Below the pieces are notes generated by a model that was not told the DNA's origin, did no database searches, and saw nothing but the letters and a program-made list of their open reading frames with translations. From Ambrosia x helenae (Eukaryota; Streptophyta; Magnoliopsida; Asterales; Asteraceae), in assembly GCA_030844895.1 (NCBI GenBank), contig CM061227.1, positions 75,876,575 through 75,940,574 on the forward strand: a stretch of 64,000 nt of DNA. Direction: 5' to 3'. Both the position numbers and the translations under genes were made by a program. Numbering within the stretch: the stretch's first letter is position 1; each line of letters opens with the position of its first letter. This document shows, piece by piece, positions 10,619 to 21,752 of the stretch.

Positions 10619-13600
10619 ATGGAGTATGGTTTTAAAACCATCTTCATCTTCTTCTTCTTCTTCCTCACTAGCCTCATTCTCTACGCGGTCACAAATCTCC
10701 AACTTTCGCCGTCCACAGAGCTCTATCATAGAAGCCTAATCGGGTTTAAGAACAACAGGAAACCATACACCAATCTCTCACCATCACCGGCACCAGCACC
10801 CGCACCATTGCCACTACATTCTCCTGCTCCAGTTAATCATGCCCATAGGCGAAAACGCCACCATTTGCCACCAGTCCCACCGCCCCATGCGAGTGAAGCT
10901 GGAGGAAGTAGAAGCAAAGTTTTGGTGGCAGTTCTCGTGTGTGTGGGTGTTGCTGTATTCACATTCACTCTCTTTGCTGTATTTTTATTGCTTAAACTCT
11001 TGGGGAGACGAAAGAAGAAGAAGAAGCTGAAGGAATCCGAGGCGAAAATGGTAATTTCCCATCGGGTTCCAAAGAACTTTTACCTCGAATCGTTAGGAAC
11101 TGTTTTGGACCCGTCCTCGGTTTACAGCTTAAAACAAAATTCTAGTGGACTAGAAGAACAACAACAAGTGAATTATGAGGAACAAGATGTTGGTAATAAT
11201 TTTATTATGATGAAAAGTATATCGAATTCGGGTAATCTTGAATTATCTACTCATACTGGTCTGGTAGCTTCAACTGAATTAGTGCAGCTTGATGATGACC
11301 AAGTGGTTTTTGGTTCTCCAATTGCTCATGTGAAGTCACATGATTCATCAGATGATGAATCTTTCCATTCTTTTTGTAACTCATCACATGATTCTTCTAA
11401 TCCTAGAATATCTGATGCTTCAATAAGTTGTGACATGTTAGAACAACCACCAACATCCATTCCACCACCACCACCGCCACCACCACCGCCGCCATGTGTT
11501 ACTTCGTCTGATTCGATTAAATTTAAGTCGAAAACAGTTAGTTTTCTGAAGAAATCTGATGCTTGTATTGGACCAAGAAAAGCCCCTATTCCACCACCAC
11601 CAATGCCACCACACGCACCCAAAGGAAACCCATTGCTACCGCCGCCGCCACCGCCACCACCACAGATGGGTAAAGATGGAAACCCACTGCCGAAGCTTAA
11701 ACCGCTTCATTGGGATAAAGTACGGGCTGCATCAGACAGATCAATGGTGTGGGACAAGCTGAGATCAAGCTCATTCGAGTAAGAGATTTTGTTGTATTGT
11801 ACTTATAATTTATGGTGTGACATGAATTGATGAAATGCGAAACAGGTTTGATGAGGAGATGATCGAGTCGCTTTTCAGTTACAATCTACACAATGTAAAT
11901 GATGAATTGAAGAGCAAAAGCCCGTCTCCTAGTAAACATGTTCTTGAGCCGAAGCGACTTCAGAATCTAACGATTTTGTTGAAAGCTCTCAATGTCACTG
12001 CCGAACAAGTTTGTTGTGCGCTTGTGCGAGGTAAAGATTTGTCGCATATTGTAGTTACGGGGTGGGGATGGCAATGGGGACTGGTATTTACTATCCGATT
12101 GTAAATCTTTGTCTCATACCTGGCTCCATACATGTCCGGTACTTGTCAGTAATTACCCGTTAAGTATTGAGTATAGAATACTAACCATTTTTAACCACTT
12201 GAATTTCCAAATGCATTTGTTACTATTTAGAATTAAAACTTCAATGCAATTTTAAGGAAAATTAAAAGTACAAAAAACTAAAAGTTAGTTAATGAGTAGA
12301 TTAGCTTTGTACCCAATGGCAAAGGGAAATAAAAAGAAAATGTTTATAGGTGATATTCTCTTGATAGGTATATATGTTATGGGTAATCAGGTCGGGTATG
12401 GCATAATATCATACTCGTGGAAGCTTTTAAATCTAATCTCATACCCAAATGCCAATCTGAATGCTTTGGGTTTGGGTTAGATTGTGATCCATACAATGGA
12501 CTTGCCCAAGTTTGAATTTTTTTTCTTAAAGTAAGAGTTAGTTTCATTTGGTGTTGGTACAATCAGGAAATGGACTAAATTTACAACAACTAGAAGTACT
12601 GATAAAGATGGAACCCACAAAAGAAGAAGAGAGTAAACTAACTGATTACAAAGGTGACATGGGTTCCGCCGAGACATTTGTAGCCACAATCCTTACGATA
12701 CCGTATGCGTTTCCAAGAATCGAAGCATTGCTTTATCGAGAAACTTTTGAAGATGAAGTGACTCATCTCCGGAAAACATTCTCAGTTCTAGAGGTAGAAT
12801 ATCATTTTATAGTTATTTATCTCAAACTTTGATATATTGCGGGATTTTAAACGGGTCGTTCTCATGGGTTGGCAGGTCCAAACTGACACGAATCCAAACA
12901 TGAGATGACCTGAAAATCATGTTAGACACATGAACCTAAACATGATCATTTTAATCCTTTTTTTAAGTACACATATTAATACTCAACAAGAATAAGCTTA
13001 CAACAAAGGTGTAAATGTTTATAAAACATACTAGGTGAAATCCCGTGCGATGCACGGGAAGACTATATCATTTTTGAGGTCTGTTTACCAAAGACCAAAT
13101 TAAGAAGTCAAGCATCTGTTGTAAGCAAAGTCTGTTTACTAAGGTCTGTTTCAGAGCTGTGGGTCTGTTAAGGAGATCTGTCTGAAATAGCTGTTGCTTC
13201 AAACAGATGTTGCTTTAAACAGTTTGCTTCAAACAGCTGTTGCAAGCAAATTGTTTAAAGCAACATCTGTTTGAAGCAACAGCTATTTCAGACAGATCTC
13301 CTTAATAGACCCACTACTCTGGAACAGACCTTAGTAAATAGACTTTGCTTGCAACAAATGTATTACTTCTTGATTTGGAAAGATAATAAAACACTCATTT
13401 TTTTTCGTTTTTTGTATAGCATTATGGTACTCGTTGGAAAGATAATAAAATGTTCGTTAATTTGGTGTAATTTTTTTCAAAAAAAAAAGTCATTTAAAAA
13501 AGTTATTAACGTTTAAAAATCATGGAGGAAAGTGAATGTGCTATGCACATGAGAGAGAAAAAATAATTTAATAGTAGATGGAGTATCCATGACCCATTTG

Positions 13601-15158
13601 ATTGACCCGGTAAAATGAGCAGGAAAAACTTAGTTAGATAGCTTGAAAATATGCCATGTGTCCCACATTACTTTCATTTATATATTATATAGATAGATAT
13701 AGAAGATACGTTTAAATTGTAGATGTAGATGTCAAGTTTGCTTTTAATTTTTGAATTGTGATATAAAATTCCCATAAGCGTCCCTGAAAAATTATGTATC
13801 CTATCTGTGTGGTTAAAAAAATAGGCCCTTTAAACCCAATTTTAAGTGTTAAATGAGTTATAAAATATATATATATATATATATAGGAATTTTTTTTTTA
13901 AAAAAAAAATATACCCTCCAGATTTATAAACTCTGTCCGGTTGGCCTCCTCAGACCTCCCAAAACACCCCCCTGAAAATTCCCAACAACTTTTTATTAGG
14001 ACATAAAAACACATTTGAAAATAGAAACAAGTAACCTGAACCTACAAAAGTAACTTGACATCAACACGGTTGGCTAAACATGTTTGTGGGCAGGGGCGGA
14101 TACAACTTAGAACCAGGGGGACGTCTGTTACCCCTTGATGATCCTGGCGAAGTGGAAAAAATTTGTTTTTTAAGGTATTTTTATAAAATGTTACCCCTAA
14201 AATAATTTTTTTGTTACCACTTAAAATAATTTTTATAAAATGTTGCCCCTTATTTTATTTTTTAGATCCACCACTGTTTGTGGGTTAGACTCGAAACTGT
14301 CCCGCCATTTAGACTAGACTTAAATCTACGAATTTTTTGTTATGTTTAAGTCACGTCATGAATATGATGCACCAACACCTAGCTAGAGATTGTTAAATGA
14401 CCCGATCGAATATAACTTAATTGTCTCAGGAGGCATGCAAGGAACTGCGATCGAGTCGGCTATTCCTAAAGCTACTAGAGGCAGTGTTGAAAACCGGAAA
14501 CCGGATGAATGTTGGTACAATTAGGGGTGGAGCAAAAGCATTCAAGCTCGACGCATTGCTTAAGCTAGCTGACGTGAAAGGAACTGATGGAAAAACGACA
14601 TTACTCCACTTTGTAGTCCAAGAAATCGTTCGCTCAGAAGGCGTAAGAGTGTCCGAGAGCATTATAGGGAAGATCAATCAAAAGGGTCAACAAAGAAACC
14701 CCGAACAAAGAGAAGAGGACTATAGAAACATGGGGTTGGAACTTGTGGCTGGCCTCAGTAGCGAGTTATGCAATGTGAAGAAAACCGCCACCATAGACTT
14801 TGATGTGATCGTGAGCTCGGTTTCTAATCTATCTGAGGGAATGGACAGATTGCAAAGATTAGTGAACCAAGATTTGTTGCACAAAGAAAACACTTGTAGT
14901 TTTGGGGAATCAATGAAATCTTTCATGATCTACGGGGTAAAACAACTCAAGGAGTTGGAGGAAGACGAACGCAAAGTGTTAGAACTCGTGAAAGAGATTA
15001 CCGAGTACTTTCATGGAAATATGAGTAAAGATGACGCGAACCCACTTAGAATTTTCGTTACGGTGAGAGATTTCTTGTCCATGTTAGATCTTGTGTGCAG
15101 AGAGTTGCGGAGATCAAAAGTGTTTGGTCACCCCAACTCTATTGCACCATTTCAATAG
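10619..15158 (+). CDS. Class I formin (FH2 domain), four exons
   Basis: Formins nucleate and elongate actin filaments; class I plant formins do so from the plasma membrane. Deduced exons are 10619-11778, 11846-12030, 12567-12793 and 14430-15158, all with GT-AG borders and consistent phase, giving 766 aa. Residues 1-25 form a hydrophobic signal peptide. Residues 50-100 are a short Pro/Ala-rich outer segment. Residues 101-128 form a transmembrane helix followed by RRKKKKK. The FH1 region (about 277-355) has two blocks of eight or more prolines. FH2 (about 358-750) starts LPKLKPLHWDKV and includes the conserved GNRMNVGTIRGGAKAF. The start at 10619 is chosen because the upstream in-frame Met at 10541 would bury the signal peptide. 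Length and layout resemble the Arabidopsis FH4/FH8 group; this is inferred. Intron 3 (1636 bp) hosts a Helitron-like element. Confidence 0.93.
13031..13705 (-). mobile_element. Helitron-like element in formin intron 3, copy 4
   Basis: On the minus strand the 3' end shows the hairpin CCCGTGCATCGCACGGG, a short spacer and CTAG followed by T (plus-strand CTAG at 13031). The 5' end is placed at a TC preceded by A near 13705. The interior (13425-13470 and 13500-13560) matches the family segment of the other three copies, and part of that segment is duplicated here. It lies wholly within intron 3 of the formin gene. Confidence 0.65.
13102..13371. repeat. ~270-bp near-perfect palindrome (foldback)
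   Basis: Two arms of about 115-130 bp read as inverted copies: AGGAGATCTGTCTGAAATAG on the left pairs with CTATTTCAGACAGATCTCCT on the right. The small central loop is itself palindromic around CAAACAGCTGTTGCAAG. It is nested in the Helitron-like element in formin intron 3. In the pre-mRNA it would form a long hairpin. It is probably a foldback MITE; its TSD was not resolved. Confidence 0.75.
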
Positions 15159-15600
15159 AATATATGAGTGTGATTGTTGATAAATTTGTTGGTAGATTGT
15201 AAAAAGTGAACTTTGATTTGGATTCTTAATTTGGCTCATACCATGGTTTTGGGTGTGGTGGTAAATTAATGCGTTCCAATGCATAATTTGTTGTTTTACA
15301 GCACGATAATTTTACGGTTGACGATCATTAAAATTTAAAATAGTGACATCTTTAGTGTGTGTTAGACTGTTAGCCATTAGCCAAGAGCATGTGGTACGAA
15401 ATCAAGGGAACGAAAATAACCAAATAAGATAATATAAAAAAAATAGGCATAAAAGGTACGAAAGACAACATATCACGGGCTAAAGTATGCACCATATACA
15501 TAAGCATAGTTTTAGTATTCGAAAAGACAAAGGTATTGCTACTATATATATCTATCTAGTCATGATAAGAGATGAAATGATAATATTTTGGCTTTATATT
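15159..15600. other. Formin 3' region
   Basis: Holds the formin 3' UTR and AT-rich spacer. I see no canonical AATAAA close to the stop codon and no other gene. Confidence 0.4.
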
Positions 15601-15838
15601 ACACTGTGTTCCCGAGTTTCATTAAAGGATGGAAGAGAAAGGATCTCCCTCCTCTTCCCTTCTCTCCAATTCCTTCCAAATTGAAAAGATTGAAAATCAC
15701 ACTAAAATCCTCTTTATTATCCCCTCATTCCCTCCCTTTCCCTCCTACAAAAAACTCTGGAACACGTTTTTCCCCACTTCCTTCCCAATCCTTTCTCTTC
15801 CATCCTTTAATGAAACTCTGAAACAGAGTTTTAGTGTG
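15601..15838. mobile_element. Foldback MITE
   Basis: Inverted arms of about 30-40 bp: GAGTTTCATTAAAGGATGGA on the left, TCCATCCTTTAATGAAACTC on the right. They enclose a pyrimidine-rich centre of about 140 bp. Open frames across it are low complexity and not credible genes. TSD not clear. Confidence 0.6.
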
Positions 15839-16246
15839 GATATTTGTAAAAATAAAAAAAAAAAAATAAAGGGTTTTGCATGATGAAACTATACATGTAA
15901 AAGAAATTGTTATAAAATTCTAGCTTAAAACTAGTGTAATTGTGTCAATGGAAAATCACCACCTAGGAATATTCAATATTCAACGAAAAACCAAACTATA
16001 TCAAATTTGTTATTCGATATTAGGGTTAAGAAACTCAAGTCGCTTAAATTGAGAGAACGAATTCGTTCATATTGAGAATGGATTTTTTTCTATTGTACAA
16101 ATAGTTAACATTTATCCCATTACAATATTGTAAAACTAAACTCAAACGGAAAAACACCTAATCTTGTTAAAAAAAAAAAAAAATAATAATAAAAAAAATA
16201 AAAAAAAATTCTAAATTCGATTTTCAATTAGATTTGATACTTTTGA
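15839..16246. other. AT-rich spacer
   Basis: A-rich tracts at about 15850 and 16168-16207. No gene or repeat boundary recognised. Confidence 0.4.
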
Positions 16247-16254
16247 TTTTAGTT

Positions 16255-16944
16255 TAGGGATGGCAAAAAAACCCGAGCCCGACGGGTATACCCGAAACCC
16301 GAAGCATTTGGGACGGGTATACCCGATACCCGACGGATATGGGACGGGTTTGGTATTGGAAAAAAAATATTTCGTGGGTATGGGACGGGTATGGTATTAG
16401 GTGATACCCGACCCGATTACCCGAAACTAAATACCCGTTTACCCGAAATATATACCCGAAAACTTTTAAGTTTTATATATATCTTTTCTTAACTATTTTT
16501 TAGCAATGTTTCATTTTAATAGATTCATTATTTGAAAAATAAACTTTTCGTCTAAAATATATATTATAATAGCATTATTATTTACATTTATATGCTATGA
16601 AATATATAAATAGTTTCAAAATTCATACTATAATATATATATATATATATTTACATATTAAATGTTTCAAAGATTATTATTGTGATGATAATATATATGT
16701 TACTTATCACAATTTTATATAGTCTTGAATTTTTAAAACATAAGACTATAAAATAAAATAAAAATATATATACATGCAAATACCAATGGGTATACCCGAT
16801 ACCCGCGGGTATGCTCTATACCCGACGGGTAATACCCGACAAAAACCCGACGGTAATGGGACGGGTATGGTATGAGATTTTATAACCGGGTATGGGTATG
16901 GTATTAGCCAAACCCGACCCATACCCGACCCGTTGCCATCCCTA
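16255..16944. mobile_element. hAT-type non-autonomous element
   Basis: Terminal inverted repeats TAGGGATGGCAA and TTGCCATCCCTA are flanked by a perfect 8-bp duplication TTTTAGTT (16247-16254 and 16945-16952). An 8-bp TSD with this TIR is typical of hAT. The ends are rich in ACCCGA/CGGGTAT motifs and the core is AT-rich. No transposase. Confidence 0.85.
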
Positions 16945-16972
16945 TTTTAGTTTCTTGAGGACAAGACAGTGT

Positions 16973-16974
<2 letters not shown>

Positions 16975-17030
<56 letters not shown>
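16975..17030. repeat. (ATT)n microsatellite
   Basis: About 18 perfect ATT units. The poly-leucine frame across it is an artefact of the repeat. Confidence 0.95.
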
Positions 17031-17261
17031 GTGAAATAATAATATTTAATGTAGAGTATATCAAATGTAAAAAAATGTTAAATATTTACATATCTTAGAA
17101 TTGATCATTGCATAGTTTAGTGTAGTAGTAAATTATGTATATATATTTTAATCGTAGATTTTTCAACTATGATTGTATTATTAGTTTGATGAAATCATTT
17201 TGTTGTTAACTTTGCCTTAGTTTTATGAAGCACGTATACTTATTTTGTTTTAGCTTGGATA

Positions 17262-17473
17262 GTGTAGGCTTACGCCGCACATTCACATAAGCTATTAATA
17301 ATTTTAGCACCATTTTGAAAGTGCAAAAGAGGCGTTGCCAAAAGAGCTCTAAAGGGCTATTGTGATGGTGTGAGCTCACGTCGCACCTTCACATCAGCTA
17401 TTAACACTTTCAGCATCGAAAGAGTAAAAGAGGTGCTGCCAAAGGAGCTTTAAAGGACTATTGTGAGTGAAAT
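17262..17473. repeat. 106-bp tandem duplication
   Basis: Two diverged copies at 17262 and 17368 share GCTATTAA, GCTGCCAAA/GTTGCCAAA and CTATTGTGA landmarks in the same order. Non-coding; origin unknown. Confidence 0.6.
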
Positions 17474-17548
17474 TGCGAGACTAAAAGAAAATAAAGAGTG
17501 GTGGTACTCATTTAGAGCTTAGCTTGAGCAATGAAAACTCTTTAAACG

Positions 17549-17758
17549 CACTGGCGAAGCTTTATTGGGGCGGGCGGGGGCGGTCGACCCCCCCGAATTT
17601 TCGTGCAGAAGTTCCGACTATATAGTATTCGTATAGAAAATTTTGGAAATATAGGGTTTCGACCCCCCGAAACTGGTTTTCGACCCCTCGAAACTAGTGA
17701 CTTCCGACCCTCCGGCGACTTCCGACCCCCCGAACCTTCGGGTCAAGCTTCGCCACTG
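17549..17758. mobile_element. hAT MITE, 210 bp
   Basis: Ends CACTGGCGAAGCTT and AAGCTTCGCCACTG are flanked by a perfect 8-bp duplication TTTAAACG (17541-17548 and 17759-17766). The interior is rich in CGACCCCCCGAA repeats. Non-coding. Confidence 0.85.
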
Positions 17759-17766
17759 TTTAAACG

Positions 17767-18825
17767 GATTCATCTCACACTAGTCGACCTATAAGAAGTT
17801 ACACAACGTTTTTGTAAATATACATCAAATTATGATTTTCTCATTATGTGGCATTGGCAAATAGGGGCCCACAATAGTCCTAGCCATAAGCTACAATGAT
17901 AAAAGGGTTGACTTCCGAATAGTCATCTCAACTGTGATTGGATGTGATTTTGAGTGAAAGCTTAAAAGAATAGCAACCGGCTTTTTGTCATTTTGTGGTG
18001 ATGTAAATCAATTTTACCGTAGCAAAGAATCGGGAAATACAATACTTGAGCTACAAAAATATTATTCTCAAATGGGTTTACTATTATTCTCAAATGGGTT
18101 TAAGTGTTTGGGTTTAAACAGAGTCGATTTGAATGATTCAAGTGCCTCGGCCGAGCAAAAAAAAAAGGCCCTAACGAATTATATAAACTAAAAAATATTA
18201 AATGGCGATTGACGGTATACAAATAAACATAGCAAAAATATAGTAAACTAGCCGTAATAGATGGCCCAATAATCAGTGGCAGACCTAAGAAGTTTTCTTA
18301 TTGGGGTGGGAAACATTTAGGGTAGATTGTTTATCGCTAGAGATTATTTTTTTCTTCTCAGTTTGGGTCGAATCGGGTTAATAATCTAGTAAATAATAAG
18401 CTAATAAACTAAAATTTTGATAACAAATAGTTTAAAAAAATATATGGATTGTTGAATTGAGGATATGGGGGCTATCTAGAATCAATTCGTGATAGGGTAC
18501 CGTGAAACTGTCCGTTTTTTTTTTTTTTTTTTAGTTCAGTGGAAATCCTTGCACAACTCTAACTTAGTGGTCTTAAGTTTGAATCTATATCCATACACCG
18601 GTGTCCTTCTTGCTTAAGCTCAAACCATCACGGGGAATTTTTTTTGTGGTGTGCATGGATCGAACCTGTGACCTACCTCCAGGATGGAAACCCCAAGGGA
18701 AAATAGTTATAAATCATTGACTTAAACCCAAAGACTTAAATCATTGCTACTTCATTACTAAAATCACGTACCATATACATAATCATTATATACATAATCA
18801 TTATAGTTTTATTACCAAAATCATG
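17767..18825. other. Intergenic, no gene seen
   Basis: AT-rich with a poly-T tract near 18515-18532. A CAGTGGCAGACCTAAG motif at about 18276 resembles a hAT end, but no partner was found. The short frame at 17985-18191 has no recognisable domain. Confidence 0.35.
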
Positions 18826-18952
18826 TGTCACACCACGCCAATGACAGAAACACGTGGCGCAACGCTCGAAAGCATATCAAAGTCAAGATTAACACAAACT
18901 ATATTTAATTAGAAAAGATCAATTCATTAAGATGTCGAAAAAGGAGTACCAT
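18826..18952. repeat. Fragment of an older LTR hosting later insertions
   Basis: TGTCACACCACGCCAATGAC begins like the adjacent solo LTR but is more diverged. Similar LTR-like text resumes at 21605-21744 and 23534-23660 (a phrase like gtgagttcacaagttttta also occurs in both solo LTRs). The simplest reading is an older related LTR split by the solo LTR and then by the hAT-like element. The right end is not defined. Confidence 0.4.
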
Positions 18953-21599
18953 TGTCACACCCTCAAAATCCACTTGCGGAGTTTTACCGCGAGGCGCATG
19001 ACAAACCAGGATCCAAGTCAACGATCACAATAAACAAGTCTAAATGAACATATGCAATTTCAAAAACATAGTTTAAAATTCCCAAATACAGCGGAAGCTT
19101 ATTCTCAAAACATAATCCAAACGTAAACCAAATTATTCAATGTTTGAAAACCATGCAATCCTAACTAGACGCCGTGCAGACGCGTGCGCCCTAGTTCCAT
19201 AGTGCTACCTTAGCGACCTGAGAAAACATGTAAGAGTTTACGTCAGCACAAAAATGCTGGTGAGTTCACAGGTTTTGTAATCAAAGTACCAAGTTCAACC
19301 TGTCCATACTATAACAATTTGCAAACCAAAGTACGCTAGCTAGGCGTACGTTTTATTACTACAACGATTGGAAAACCATTACTAACTCGTAAACCAGATG
19401 TCGTGCCCGAATAGTAAACCTGTTCCTGTTTGAGACAATATGCACTCGCCCGGCCCTCCAAGCCGACGAGCGGGGTTGGTCATTCCCAATAGATCTATTC
19501 ACATTTCCCCGTTGTGCTAACCCGCACATTCATGGTTTCCCCCGGGACTTCCAAGATCGTATAGTAAACCATAGAAACCCATAGTATGACAGTTGTTACC
19601 AAAACATAAGTTTAACACATGTTTTCTCCCCCAAAAAGTGAAACCAGTTAAAAGAGGGGCCGTAAACTCACCTTAGGTTGCGTTACTTCGAAACACGAAT
19701 AATATCAGCAAGCTATGCTAGCCCCGTAAAGCGGCGACCTAACATATGACAGTTACAAGTACTTAGACTAATAACCCGTAGGTTAGTTAGTCCCTAGATG
19801 TCCAGACCATAACCAAGTTCGTTTGAAAACACCGTGACTGTTAAATTAACCCAATGTACAAGACTCGACATCCCATTGGTGACCCGAGACTCCCCGTGTT
19901 ACACTTGCACTCACAAACACACAATCATGCAATCACACTTAACATACGTTAAAGTCCAACAAGTTATAGCACGTAGTTCAAGTATCACATAAATAAGTCC
20001 GAACACATGTTACCAAGTTACTAGGTATGTTACGGGGTTCCTAGCATGTTCCTAGGTGTCAAATCGGGTCTCGGAATGTCAAAATACACTTACAGCAGCA
20101 GTACAGGCGATTAGGAAAAGTCAACTAGCGATTATGAAAGTCAACAGGCGATTATGAGGGCTAATCGCCTATACCATAGGTGATTAGGTCATGTGGTATG
20201 CATTTTTGGAGTTTATTAGGCGATTAGGTCGTAAGACATGCAATTCAGGGCTTAACTAGCAATTAGGATCACAATTGCATGCAACGAAGGCAATTAGCCC
20301 CCAATTGCCTATACTATAGGCGATTAGGGTGTCATATCAGGCGATTAGCCTCCTAATCGCCTATAGCATAGGCGATTAGGGTTGCTAATCGCCTACAACA
20401 TTGCTGTTCCGGTTTTTCGCGCGTTTAACACTCCAAATCAATCCTAGAACGTGTGTAAACATCAAATATCAACCAAACAACTATATCAAACATATTTCCA
20501 TCAAAATCCCTCGTTTAACCTCGATCTATCAGCCCTGAATGCAATCATGTATCCCAACAACAATACACATAGCATGAAACACCACATTAACATGCAAAAC
20601 CGTAACCCTAATGAACAATAACTCAGACTTCATCAACAGGCTATCATCATCAATCTGTAACTACCTTATTATTATGTTAAAAACCCTTCTTGAATCATAA
20701 AAACCCTATCTCTTAAACCATAAACACATATACAACATGCATGACAATTAGAATCCGATTAACAACGCTTATTAACGGTTTTCAGAAGACTCATTCGTTT
20801 TAAAACAGGTCTGGACCATTAGGGATTCAATAAAAACGTTAATAAAGGTTGCATGAATGAAAACCACACCTTAGATTTGTGATAGATTGATGTAATAGGC
20901 TTGAAATCTTGTGTTTTGATCCAAAATCGTGTTCCAGAGGTTGTGTGTGTGTGTTTGGGCGAGTTGTGGGACGACTAGGGTTGTTATAATGAAGTTTAGG
21001 AGGTCAAGTATTGTATTTATAGTCGTTTTTAGTCGTCCAGCACGTTTCAGGCGATTATGCAGCACTTATAGGCGATTAGGGTTGCTAATCGCCTATACTA
21101 TAGGCATTTAGCCTGCTAATCGCCTATACTATAGGCGAGTAGCACACCAATCGCCTATAATAATGCCCAATCGCCTCCCCTATAGGCGATTAGCCTCCCC
21201 TAATCGCCTATAGGGGTTGGTTCCGTGTATTTTGCGCGTTAAATCCCGTTTTAACATATGTTAACATATTTTCACATACCGACAAGTCACATAATGATTG
21301 TAAACACATAATACTTGCAAACAAACACATTCACACTCGTTCACCAACTCCCGGGACTCGAGACTTGTATGTTCCCTATGCTCTGACGATTCTACGAATC
21401 GTCACCACTTGTACACTTGGTTAAGGACTGACATCTAATGAGCCTCTAGACTGACATCCGATGATCCTCTATACTAAACCGACAGTTCCCGAACCATAAC
21501 ACGACTCAACTAACCCAGTTAAGTATAATATACGCGTGACTCGCTAAGGTAGACTATAATCTAAACGACGTTGTTAACCAGAATTTGCCGGGTGTCACA
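18953..21599 (-). repeat. Solo LTR, 2647 bp
   Basis: It starts TGTCACACCCTC and ends GGGTGTCACA (TG...CA), with a perfect 5-bp duplication ACCAT at 18948-18952 and 21600-21604. No internal retroviral sequence lies beside it, so it is a solo LTR left by LTR-LTR recombination. A related copy is at 51625-55027. The TATA box and its following sequence read on the minus strand. It contains two clusters of a GGCGATTAGG palindromic motif. Confidence 0.85.
21014..21021 (-). promoter_or_regulatory. TATA box of the solo LTR
   Basis: TATAAATA on the minus strand. The same site occurs at 54487-54494 in the second solo LTR. It lies between the two clusters of the GGCGATTAGG motif. Confidence 0.5.
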
Positions 21600-21752
21600 A
21601 CCATGTTTCAAACATTACATAAAACAACCAACATTAAGTTCCAACATGGGGTGTTTCAGATTATGTCCCAACCCGATGGTAACTATAAATGGAAACCCCA
21701 ACTAGTGTCCGACATCCCAAATTCCACCGTACTAGCCTCATATCTCTGCAGC

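Noticed and set aside
11326..11622. Minus-strand poly-glycine open frame
   Set aside because: Antisense shadow of the poly-proline FH1 blocks of the formin.
12040..12480. Possible hAT element in formin intron 2 (GGGGATGGCAATGGGG…)
   Set aside because: A left-end-like motif is present, but no matching right end or 8-bp duplication was found.
16892..17098. Poly-leucine open frame
   Set aside because: It is the translation of the (ATT)n microsatellite and the end of a hAT element.
18640..18690. A GGATCGAACCTGTGACC segment resembling a tRNA-like B box (SINE or tRNA)
   Set aside because: No matching A box at the right distance and no cloverleaf could be formed.
20100..20420. CRISPR-like array of GGCGATTAGG repeats
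   Set aside because: Repeats are short, irregularly spaced and lie in a plant LTR; not a prokaryotic array.
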